Assembly (NCBI RefSeq): GCF_002214185.1
Contig: NZ_CP022161.1
Coordinates: 7,013,486-7,077,485, forward strand
Source: Streptomyces capitiformicae
GTDB lineage: Bacteria; Actinomycetota; Actinomycetes; Streptomycetales; Streptomycetaceae
Length of the DNA: 64,000 nt
Direction: 5' to 3'
Shown: piece by piece, positions 27,768 through 34,885 of the stretch
Layout of the letters: every line of letters starts with the position of its first letter
How positions within the stretch are numbered: the first letter of the stretch is position 1
Program-made: the position numbers and the translations under genes
The notes under the pieces: generated by a model
Told to the model about the DNA's origin: nothing
The model's input: the letters and a program-made list of their open reading frames with translations, nothing else
Databases searched by the model: none

Positions 27768-30053
27768 TCAGGTCACCGTCAACGACTCCCCCAACGCCGG
27801 CGGCAGCCCCTCCGCGTGTACGACGCCCAGCGCCTGCGTCGCCCGCGTGAGCGCCACGTACAGGTCGCTCGTACCGAAGCGCCCCGGCTCGACGACGAGC
27901 ACCGAGTCGAACTCCAGTCCCTTGGCCTGCCGGGGGTCGAGGAGCACGACGGTCCTGGTCAGATCGGGCTCCGCCCCGGCCGTCACCCCGTCCAGCCGTG
28001 CGGCGAGCGCCCGGTGCAGTGCGCGCGGCGCGATGACCGCGAGCCGCCCTTCGGCCGGGGTGAGTTCGGCTACCGCCTTGGCGACCTCGGCGGGCAGCTC
28101 CCGGGCGGCCGCGTGCCGTGCCCAGGGCCGTACGCCCGTCGACCGCACCGAGCTCGGCGGTTCGAAGTCCGGCACCTCGGCGCGTACGACACCGGCCGCG
28201 ACCTCCATGATCTCGGCGGGGGTGCGGTAGTTGACGCCGAGCCGGGTGTGCTCCCAGCGGTCCTCGACGTACGGGGCGAGGATGTCGGCCCACGAGCCGA
28301 CGCCCGCGGCCTCCGCCGTCTGGGCCGGGTCTCCGACGAGGGTCATCGAGCGGGTCGGCGAGCGCCGCATCAGCAGCCGCCAGGCCATCGGCGAGAGTTC
28401 CTGTGCCTCGTCGACGATGATGTGCCCGAACGCCCAGGTCCGGTCGGCCGCCGCCCGCTCGGCCGCGCTGCGGTGGTCATCCTCCTCGTGCCGTTCGGCG
28501 AACCGCTCGGCGTCGATGATGTCGTGCGCGGACAGCACCTCGGAGCCGTCGCCGTCGGGATCACTGCCCTCCCGGTCCTCGAACTCGTACGTCCGGGAGG
28601 CGTACGACACGTCCAGCACGCCCTGCGCGTAGGCGATCTGCGTCTCCCGCTCCCGTTCCACTCGGGCCCGCGCGAGCCGGTCGTCCTCGCCAAGGAGTTC
28701 GGCGGCCTCGTCGAGGAGGGGCACGTCGGCGACGGTCCACGCGCGCGTGACGGGACGGCGTACGGCGTCGGCGTCCTCCTGAGGCAGATACGCGTCCGGC
28801 TCGGCGAGGAAGTCGGCGATCAGCCGGCGCGGCGTGATCCGCGGCCACAACTGGTCGATCGCGGACCAGACCTCGGGGTTCTCGGCCAGCTCGTCGCGGA
28901 TCTGGGTGATGTCGGAGGCGTCGAGGAGATTGGAGCCGTCATAGGGGTCGGTGCCGATGCGCTCGGCGACCATGTCGGTGAGGGTGTTGAGGATGTAGCC
29001 CTCGAAGTGCTCGCGGGCCACGTTGTGCGGGAGCCGCGCCTCGCGGGTGCGCTCGCGGGCGACCCGTACGAGGTCGTCGTCGAGCATCAGGACCTCCCGG
29101 TCGTGCTCGATCGTGATCACCGGGTCGGGCAGCGCCTGCCGGTCCCGTACGACGGCGGCGAGCACCTCGGCCATGTCGGCGCGCCCCTTCACCCGGGCGG
29201 CCTCCGGGGTGTCGGTCGCAGTGGCGCGTACGCCGGGGAACAGCTCGCCGACCGTCGAGAGCAGCACGCCCGTCTCACCCAGCGAGGGCAGCACCTCGCC
29301 GATGTAGCCGAGGAAGGCGGGGTTGGGGCCGACGATGAGGACGGCGCGCTTGGCGAGCAACTCCCGCTGCTCGTACAGCAGATACGCGGCCCGGTGCAGC
29401 GCGACGGCCGTCTTGCCGGTGCCCGGGCCGCCCTCCACGACCAGCACACCCTGGTGTGGCGCGCGGATGATGCGGTCCTGCTCGGCCTGGATGGTCTGCA
29501 CGATGTCGCCCATCCGGCCCGTGCGGGCGGAGTTGAGCGCGGCCAGCAGCACGGCGTCGCCGGTGGGGTCCTCGTATCCGGTGCGGGTCTCGTCGCCGAG
29601 GTCGAGGATCTCGTCGTGCAGGGCGGTGACCCGGCGGCCCGAGGTGGTGATGTGCCGACGGCGGCGCAGCCCCATCGGGGTGTGGCCGGTGGCCAGATAG
29701 AAGGGACGGGCGACGTCGGCCCGCCAGTCGATGAGGATCGGGGTGCGCTCGGCGTCGTCCTCCCGCAGCCCGATCCGGCCGATGTGATGCGCGGCCCCGT
29801 CGGCGAGGTCGAGCCGCCCGAAACACAGCGAGCCGTCGACGGCGTTCAGCGCGGCCAGCAGCCCCGAGCGCTCGGCGACCAGGATGTCCCGCTCCAGCCG
29901 CGCCTGCATGGGCGTGTTGCCCTGGGCGAGCGCGTCCGTGACGGAGGTCTCGACGTCACCGCGCAACGCGTCCACACGCGCGTACAACCCGTCGACGAAT
30001 TCCTGCTCACGCCGCATTTCACGATCTGGAAAGTCGGTGTTTGACAATTCCAC
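27768..30053 (-). CDS. helD: HelD-like RNA polymerase-associated UvrD-family helicase
   Basis: A 761-residue SF1 ATPase. The N-terminal antiparallel coiled coil (EQEFVDGLYARVDALR onward) is followed by Walker A GGPGTGKT (208-215), an inserted variable arm (about 260-520), Walker B HIIVDEAQELSP, the GDPAQTAEAAG motif and C-terminal DPRQAKGLEFDSVLVV and YVALTRATQ. These match HelD proteins, which remove or recycle stalled RNA polymerase and include HelR, a rifamycin-protecting form. I saw no rifamycin-associated promoter element upstream. The GTG at 30053 and an ATG at 30017 are both possible; neither has a clear ribosome site. Confidence 0.85.
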   Translation of the reverse strand: MELSNTDFPDREMRREQEFVDGLYARVDALRGDVETSVTDALAQGNTPMQARLERDILVAERSGLLAALNAVDGSLCFGRLDLADGAAHHIGRIGLREDDAERTPILIDWRADVARPFYLATGHTPMGLRRRRHITTSGRRVTALHDEILDLGDETRTGYEDPTGDAVLLAALNSARTGRMGDIVQTIQAEQDRIIRAPHQGVLVVEGGPGTGKTAVALHRAAYLLYEQRELLAKRAVLIVGPNPAFLGYIGEVLPSLGETGVLLSTVGELFPGVRATATDTPEAARVKGRADMAEVLAAVVRDRQALPDPVITIEHDREVLMLDDDLVRVARERTREARLPHNVAREHFEGYILNTLTDMVAERIGTDPYDGSNLLDASDITQIRDELAENPEVWSAIDQLWPRITPRRLIADFLAEPDAYLPQEDADAVRRPVTRAWTVADVPLLDEAAELLGEDDRLARARVERERETQIAYAQGVLDVSYASRTYEFEDREGSDPDGDGSEVLSAHDIIDAERFAERHEEDDHRSAAERAAADRTWAFGHIIVDEAQELSPMAWRLLMRRSPTRSMTLVGDPAQTAEAAGVGSWADILAPYVEDRWEHTRLGVNYRTPAEIMEVAAGVVRAEVPDFEPPSSVRSTGVRPWARHAAARELPAEVAKAVAELTPAEGRLAVIAPRALHRALAARLDGVTAGAEPDLTRTVVLLDPRQAKGLEFDSVLVVEPGRFGTSDLYVALTRATQALGVVHAEGLPPALGESLTVT

Positions 30054-30070
30054 TCCCGCCCGGATATACT
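30041..30070 (+). promoter_or_regulatory. Near-consensus promoter TTGACA-N18-TATACT
   Basis: TTGACA (30041-30046) and TATACT (30065-30070) with an 18-bp spacer on the plus strand, overlapping the 5' end of the divergent helD-like gene. Such a close match to the housekeeping sigma consensus is rare in this GC-rich genome. The predicted start is about 30077. No plus-strand gene follows, only the hairpins at 30088-30172. Confidence 0.75.
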
Positions 30071-30076
30071 GTGCTC

Positions 30077-30171
30077 ATTGAACTTCCTCGCGACTCAATC
30101 CCCTTGAAGTCGCGAACCATCAAATATACGCAGGGAAATCCCCCGAGCGCAATTGCTCGGGGGATTTCTTG
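30077..30171 (+). ncRNA. Candidate small RNA, about 95 nt
   Basis: A transcript from the promoter at 30041-30070 would contain a first stem (30088-30095 with 30108-30115, TCGCGACT/AGTCGCGA) with a C-rich loop, a short single-stranded AT-rich region (CATCAAATATACG), and end at a 13-bp intrinsic terminator. No ORF of useful size fits. It lies between divergent helD and the convergent end of trx. Neither stem is recognised as a known family; the C-rich loop recalls actinobacterial 6C-type RNAs but lacks two six-C loops. Confidence 0.6.
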
Positions 30172-30172
30172 T
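30135..30172. terminator. Intrinsic terminator, 13-bp stem with T-rich tail
   Basis: AAATCCCCCGAGC (30136-30148) pairs perfectly with GCTCGGGGGATTT (30155-30167), then CTTGTT. It would end the candidate small RNA on the plus strand and could also stop minus-strand transcription from trx, whose stop is 15 bases away. Confidence 0.85.
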
Positions 30173-30186
30173 TAGCGGGGGGCGGA

Positions 30187-30519
30187 TTACAAAACCTCGG
30201 CGAGCTCCTCCAACAGCCTCCGCTTCGGCCAGGCCCCCACCATCGCCTTCACCGGCTCACCGCCGCGGAACACCATGAACGTCGGCATGGACAGCACCTT
30301 GTACGCGTTCGTCGTCATCGGACTGGTGTCCACGTCCAGCTGCACCACCTTGAGCCGCTCGCCCTCCTCGGCGGCCAGAGCGCTCAGCACCGGCCCCATC
30401 TGCCGGCAAGGCGGGCACCAGTCGGCGGTGAACTCCACGAGCACCGGCAGCTCCGCCCCGATCACCTCCGCCGCGAAGTCCGCGTCGGTCACCTCGGCCA
30501 CACCCGCTGCCCTGATCAT
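30187..30519 (-). CDS. Thioredoxin
   Basis: A 110-residue thioredoxin with the redox motif WCPPC (34-38), TADWCPPCRQMGPVLS context, VVQLDVDT, the cis-proline MPTFMVF and a C-terminal helix. It is a complete cytosolic disulfide reductase. The ATG at 30519 overlaps the expected stop of the upstream merR (ATGA), implying ancestral translational coupling. That merR is now disrupted, so trx may have become dependent on its own initiation signals. Confidence 0.93.
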   Translation of the reverse strand: MIRAAGVAEVTDADFAAEVIGAELPVLVEFTADWCPPCRQMGPVLSALAAEEGERLKVVQLDVDTSPMTTNAYKVLSMPTFMVFRGGEPVKAMVGAWPKRRLLEELAEVL

Positions 30520-30595
30520 CCGTGGATCCCTCCCGGTTCACACCCCGGTTCCGGCCCACCCGGAACCTCCGCCCCGGCCGCCAGCTGTTCCCGGG

Positions 30596-30638
30596 CCCTC
30601 CCCCCTCTCGACTTCGCTCGAGCGGGGGGACCCCCATC
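30596..30638. repeat. Type-B dispersed repeat, copy 2
   Basis: Forty-three bases with CGACTTCGCTCGAGCGGGGG at the core, the reverse complement of the copy at 12421-12464 with a few changes. It sits in the 3' part of merR and is out of frame (43 is not a multiple of 3). Confidence 0.85.
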
Positions 30639-30878
30639 GCACTCGCCAACTGCGCCCCGACCTGCGCCCGCACGGACTGCAGCTGCCCGATCAACTCGTC
30701 CAGCTCGACCAACTTGCGCCGATAGACCGCGAGCGACGCCGGGCACGAGTCACCCTCCGGGTGCCCGGCCCGCAGACACTCCACCAAGGGCCGCGTCTCC
30801 TCCAGGCCGAACCCGAAGTCCTGCAACGTCCGGATCTGCCGCAACAGCCGCAGATCCCTCCTCGTCGTACGACCGATA

Positions 30879-30923
30879 CCCTCCCCCACTCTCGGCTTCG
30901 CTCGAGCGGGAGGTGCCCCCATC
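30879..30923. repeat. Type-B dispersed repeat, copy 3
   Basis: Forty-five bases with CTCGGCTTCGCTCGAGCGGG at the core. It lies between the merR helix-turn-helix and the dimerisation helix and is in frame (15 codons). Confidence 0.85.
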
Positions 30924-31031
30924 GCTCCGCCGCGCGGGCAACAACCCCCGCGCCTCGTAGTACCGCAACGTCCGAGTAGTGGTCCCGGCCCGCGCCGCCA
31001 GCTCTCCGATCCGCATACGCCGACGGTATGC

Positions 31032-31049
31032 CTTGACGTCGACGTCAGG
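31032..31049. promoter_or_regulatory. MerR-type palindromic operator
   Basis: The perfect 14-bp palindrome TGACGTCGACGTCA (31034-31047), flanked by CC and GG one base out, lies 18-31 bp upstream of the merR ATG. MerR regulators bind such sites in an over-long promoter spacer; TTGCCC is present on the minus strand just upstream. It probably controlled the merR-trx unit. The region 31050-31289 beyond it shows no convincing gene. Confidence 0.6.
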
Positions 31050-31440
31050 GCAACGACCGCCGAGGGGGCCACTCAGTTCCCGGCCGGTACAGGCCCGGGG
31101 AGGTGCGGGACCGCCGCGTACGTCCGGCCCGTCAAAAGGAGCAGCAGCGCCCCGACGGGGCCGCTGGCCTCCTCGCCCCGCCCGCGCGTCCACGCGATGT
31201 CGGTGGCGAGCGGTTGCACCGGATCTCCCGGCTGATCGCCGCGCGCGGGGACCGGCCGCCCCGCTCAGCCATCTCAAGATGCCCGGCCTGTGGAATTGAA
31301 TAGGATTCATCCGATTCCACGGAGTCGACCTCGTCAGGGAAAACCCTATCCGACCGAAATACGATTGCATACACATACCCTCACTGATAGCGTCACCCTC
31401 GCAATGACCAAGCAATTTCAGAACATGGGGGATTGACTTC

Positions 31441-31911
31441 GTGAGCATACGAAGCAAAGGGATTTCGACCGCGATCGCCTTCGCCATGACCGGCGCAATG
31501 TTCGGTATTGGCACGCAGGCGGCATATGCAGCTCCGGCGGACGTTCGCGCCGGAGCTGATGAAATCTGCACAGTCATGGGGATCGGCAGCGGCGCGGCAG
31601 GCCTTACCAAGGCACTGGCCAAGGGAGCGTCGGTGGTAGGTATCGGCGCCAGCGTCGGGTGCTACCTGTACTCGCAAGCGAAGAACGCTACGCCTGAGCA
31701 AAAACGAGCAGCCATGACCAAGTCGTACAGGGAGTACCAGGCAAAGAGCGATCTCAAGAAGCTCGAGGCGCTCGGTTATTCTTGCCGGAAAAAGAACAGC
31801 GGCGGTGGCGGCGGTGGCGATATCGCCCCCGCTGACGTGACGGTGAAGGTAGGGTTCCGGGACATCAAAATGAAGGGCGTAACATATAAGTGCAGCGCCA
31901 TCGGGGACTAA
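31441..31911 (+). CDS. Small secreted protein, unknown family
   Basis: A 156-residue protein. A signal peptide (1-31, ending AYAA) is followed by a helical mature region with four cysteines (EICTVMG, VGCYLYS, YSCRKKN, YKCSAIG) and a poly-glycine hinge near residue 123. The GTG at 31441 follows GGGGGA. Codon use and GC are lower than neighbours from about 31290 to 32100, suggesting transfer. It has no relation to flanking genes. Secretion is well supported; the role is unknown. Confidence 0.7.
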   Translation: MSIRSKGISTAIAFAMTGAMFGIGTQAAYAAPADVRAGADEICTVMGIGSGAAGLTKALAKGASVVGIGASVGCYLYSQAKNATPEQKRAAMTKSYREYQAKSDLKKLEALGYSCRKKNSGGGGGGDIAPADVTVKVGFRDIKMKGVTYKCSAIGD

Positions 31912-32105
31912 CCGGTCGCCGCGGCCCGAGCTATGGAGAGCGATTCCTGCTCTCCATAGCGCTGGTCGTAGTGAGCTTGCTGTGGATCACACGAGACATG
32001 GCCCAATGGGCGACAGTTATGTGTGGCGCTGGTGCTGTTGGAGGAGCACTGGGAGTGCTCTACTTTGGATGGCGCCACATTCGCTCACGCGGGGAATCGC
32101 GATGA
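31890..32105 (+). CDS. Possible small membrane protein
   Basis: A 71-residue frame with two hydrophobic segments (FLLSIALVVVSLLWI and ATVMCGAGAVGGALGVLYFG) and a basic C-terminus. The ATG at 31890 overlaps the end of the secreted-protein gene; an inner start is possible, and a 12-bp hairpin (31929-31959) lies inside the first third. It may be expressed with the upstream gene. It is in the same lower-GC islet. Evidence is only the hydrophobic pattern. Confidence 0.4.
   Translation: MQRHRGLTGRRGPSYGERFLLSIALVVVSLLWITRDMAQWATVMCGAGAVGGALGVLYFGWRHIRSRGESR
31929..31959. terminator. 12-bp perfect hairpin after the secreted-protein gene
   Basis: GCTATGGAGAGC (31929-31940) pairs with GCTCTCCATAGC (31948-31959) across a 7-nt loop, 17 bases after the stop at 31911. 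There is no T-run. It could be a terminator, or an attenuator if the overlapping small ORF is real. Confidence 0.55.
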
Positions 32106-32439
32106 GGTTTTTCGGCGAAGTAATCTTCGTGTAGTGAGGTAGCGGCCGTGTACTGGCCCGCCTGGGCCGGACGTGAGCCGGACGTGAGCCGGACGACGCG
32201 CGCTCCGGCCAACCTTGCCATGGGCGAACCGCGCAGCGGCCTCCGGTCCGCAGCCGGGGCTCTCGTTCACGTGCATCAAGAACGCGACACCGGATTCGTC
32301 CGGCGAAGGTCCAGGACGATCCCGGCGTCACCCTCGAACCACGAGGGTCGACGACCAGCCGTGGTTCTCCAGCAGCGCCATCGCCACCAGTCGGCCGACG
32401 GCGATGGCGAGCCCGGCCGTGGCGGTCCACAGGGCTGAT

Positions 32440-32838
32440 CGTCTTGGCGCGTTCGGCACGCGGGAAGGTGGCGGCCGCACGAGGCGGGCCGCGAGGGAGT
32501 CGGGGATCCGGCGGAGGCGGTGGCCTGCTCGGTGCTGGCGGTATGGGGCGTCGCCGACCGCTACCGGCTGCTGGTCGTGCTCGCCCGGCACGCGGTCACC
32601 GTGCAGGGCATCCGGGAACGGCTCGCTTCCCCGTCCGCCGGGAGAGCATACGGCTGCTGCAGCGCGGTCGGACGAGGGCGTCTTCACCTCACCGCGGTCG
32701 GCCCCGGCGCCGGCATGTGTGCACGAGCAGATACTGATCACGCTGGCGGAAGCGGTGAACGACGGTCTGCCGACAGTGGAGGAGGCGGGCGTGCCCTCCT
32801 CCCTGGCCACCGGAGTGGTGGCGGGACTGAGCAGTTGA
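32440..32838 (+). pseudogene. Possible gene remnant of unknown family
   Basis: In the 894-bp stretch 32106-32999 no intact gene is convincing. Protein-like segments occur in different plus-strand frames: EAVACSVLAVWGVADRYRL followed by LARHAVTVQGIRERLA in one, then DEGVFTSPRS and LITLAEAVNDGLPTVEEAGV ending at 32838 in another. That is the pattern of a frameshifted gene. I cannot name the family; the remainder of the stretch shows nothing clear. Confidence 0.25.
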
Positions 32839-32999
32839 TCGCTCTGTGGTTGTGCCGACCGGGCGGCTGAGCGACGGGGGAGCGCCTCAGCCGCCCGGAG
32901 TCAGTGACGACCGGGCCCGGACACGGCCCGGAGTCGGTGGAACCGGACACGGCCCGGGGGTTCCCCCCAGGCCGTGTCCGGAGCTCAGGGCCCGGGGGT

Positions 33000-34379
33000 T
33001 CAGGCCTTCGCCAGCTCCTTCTGCCCGTCCTGCTCGGGGGCGTCGGCAGGGGCGCCGGAGACGTGGTCGTCCTGGAGCGTCGCCTCGTCGAACGGGATCT
33101 GGCCGGCGAGGACCTGCTCGACGCGCTCCTTGTCGATCTCCTTCGTCCAGGTGCCGATCAGGACGGTGGCGACGGCGTTGCCCGCGAAGTTGGTGAGGGC
33201 GCGGGCCTCGCTCATGAAGCGGTCGATGCCGACGATGAGACCGACGCCGTCCACGAGGGCGGGCTTGTGGGACTGAAGGCCACCGGCGAGGGTGGCGAGA
33301 CCCGCACCCGTCACACCGGCCGCGCCCTTCGAGGCGACCAGCAGGAAGAGCAGCAGCGGGATCTGCTCGCCGATCGACATCGGCGTACCCATGGCGTCGG
33401 CGACGAACAGGGACGCCATGGTCATGTAGATCATGGTGCCGTCGAGGTTGAAGGAGTAGCCGGTCGGGACGGTGATGCCGACGACGGGCTTGCTGACGCC
33501 CATGTGCTCCATCTTCGCGATGAGGCGCGGCAGCGCCGACTCGGAGGAGGAGGTGGACAGGATCAGCAGGAACTCACGGCCCAGGTACTTGAAGAGCGTG
33601 AGGATGTTCAGTCCCGCGACCAGGCGCAGCAGCGCGGCGAGGACGATGAAGACGAAGAGGAAGCAGGTGACGTAGAAGCCGAGCATCAGCACGGCCAGGC
33701 TCTTCAGCGCGTCGAGGCCCGCGGAACCGGTGACGGCGGCGATGGCGCCGAAGGCACCGATCGGGGCGGCCCACATGACCATGGCGAGGATGCGGAAGAC
33801 GAGCCGCTGGATGTGCTCGATACCGCGCAGGATCGGCTGGCCCGCCGAGCCCATGGACTGCAGCGCGAAGCCGGCGAGCAGGGCGACCAGCAGGGTCTGC
33901 AGGACCTCCTTCCCAGTGAAGGCGGAGACCATCGTGGTGGGGATGATGGAGAGGATGAACTCGACCGGCGGCAGCGCCTCGTCCGACACCTGGGCCTGAC
34001 CGGTCTCCTTGATCGCGTCGTTCACCACGAGACCCGTGCCCGGGTCCACGATGTTGCCGACGACGAGGCCGATGCTGAGCGCGACCAGCGACATCACCAT
34101 GAAGTAGCCGAGTGCGATACCACCGACCGCACCTACCTTCGCGGCCTTCCGTACGGAGCCGATGCCCAGCACGATGGTGCAGAAGATGATCGGCGAGATC
34201 ATCATCTTGATCAGGTTCACGAAGCCGGTACCGATGGGCTTCAGTTCGACCGCGAAGTCGGGGGCGATCAGACCCACGGCGATACCGAGGGCCACGGCCA
34301 CGATCACGGCGATGTACAGGTAGTGGGTGCGGTCCCGCTTGGCGGGTGCGGTAGGTGCCGTATCTGTGGTGCTGGCCAC
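33000..34379 (-). CDS. dctA: C4-dicarboxylate:cation symporter (DctA type)
   Basis: A 459-residue transporter of the dicarboxylate/amino acid:cation symporter family. It carries the serine-rich re-entrant loop LSTSSSESALPRL, GYSFNLDGTMIYM and GIDRFMSEARALTNFAGN, and about eight membrane helices. The GTG at 34379 follows GAGGAGGG. The neighbouring CitA/DcuS-type kinase and CitB-type regulator (34886-37266) support C4-dicarboxylate or citrate uptake under two-component control. The gene's upstream region contains a remarkable array of small palindromes (34449-34787). Confidence 0.92.
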   Translation of the reverse strand: MASTTDTAPTAPAKRDRTHYLYIAVIVAVALGIAVGLIAPDFAVELKPIGTGFVNLIKMMISPIIFCTIVLGIGSVRKAAKVGAVGGIALGYFMVMSLVALSIGLVVGNIVDPGTGLVVNDAIKETGQAQVSDEALPPVEFILSIIPTTMVSAFTGKEVLQTLLVALLAGFALQSMGSAGQPILRGIEHIQRLVFRILAMVMWAAPIGAFGAIAAVTGSAGLDALKSLAVLMLGFYVTCFLFVFIVLAALLRLVAGLNILTLFKYLGREFLLILSTSSSESALPRLIAKMEHMGVSKPVVGITVPTGYSFNLDGTMIYMTMASLFVADAMGTPMSIGEQIPLLLFLLVASKGAAGVTGAGLATLAGGLQSHKPALVDGVGLIVGIDRFMSEARALTNFAGNAVATVLIGTWTKEIDKERVEQVLAGQIPFDEATLQDDHVSGAPADAPEQDGQKELAKA

Positions 34380-34448
34380 GGCTGCCCTCCTCGTCGACGA
34401 CGTCGTCGGCTCGCTGTTCCGGCGTGCGGCTCACGTCCGGGGGAATTC

Positions 34449-34787
34449 GGGAGACGGTCTCCCAGGGGTGGGAGACCGTGCATGTTTGGGAGCGGACTCC
34501 CGGGTGGGAGCTCGGGGTCTCCCGTACGGGAGACCGGGCTCCCGGCGCTGGGAGTGGGGGACTCCCGGGGGGTGTGGGAGCCGGTCTCCCGGCGGTGGAA
34601 GCCGAGGGCTTCCGGAGGCGGGAGCTTGGGGGAGCTCCCGGTGGGTGAGAGACGTGCTCCCAGTGGTTGGGAACCGGCTCCGGTGTGGGGATCCGGCTCC
34701 GGTGGGTGGGAAAACCGGCTCTCAGCGGGTGAGAGACGGGCTCCCGGCGGCTCGGGTGTGGGGTCCCGCGTCGGGAGTCGTACTCCC
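34449..34787. repeat. Array of about 14 degenerate 22-bp palindromic repeats
   Basis: Successive units of about 22 bp (19-26; one gap of 38) each end in CTCCC or a variant and carry GGGAG 4-8 bases before it, e.g. GGGAGACGGTCTCCC (34449-34463) and the 20-bp palindrome GGTCTCCCGTACGGGAGACC (34516-34535). The array fills the divergent region between dctA and the kinase gene. Spacing near two helical turns suggests protein-binding sites on one DNA face; a run of mRNA hairpins is the alternative. Confidence 0.8.
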
Positions 34788-34885
34788 TGTCGATGTCCAG
34801 GTGCTGGCCATGTCGATGAGGTGACTATGGCCCGCCGTGTGAGGGCGGTCACCCTTCCGTTCATTTAGTTCACACTGACGCGCCG

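Larger units (their letters stand above)
30516..31016 (-). pseudogene. MerR-family regulator disrupted by two repeats and a frameshift
   Basis: The 5' part reads MRIGELAARAG and TLRYYEARGLLPARRS, a MerR winged helix. A 45-bp type-B repeat is inserted in frame (30879-30923). An extra G in a GGG run (complement of 30856-30858) shifts the frame before DLRLLRQIRTLQDFGFGLEE. A second type-B copy (30596-30638, 43 bp) shifts it again near the end, restoring the natural tail ending GGIHG and the ATGA overlap with trx. Without the repeats and the indel it is a complete MerR protein of about 135 residues with Cys in EGDSCPASL. It is probably non-functional unless one lesion is a sequencing error. Confidence 0.8.

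Noticed and set aside
30054..30180. Rifamycin-associated element controlling the HelD-like gene
   Set aside because: No 19-bp inverted repeat of the expected type is visible upstream; only the plus-strand promoter and hairpins are present.
34449..34787. CRISPR array
   Set aside because: Units are about 22 bp, degenerate and contiguous, with no unique spacers and no cas genes nearby.
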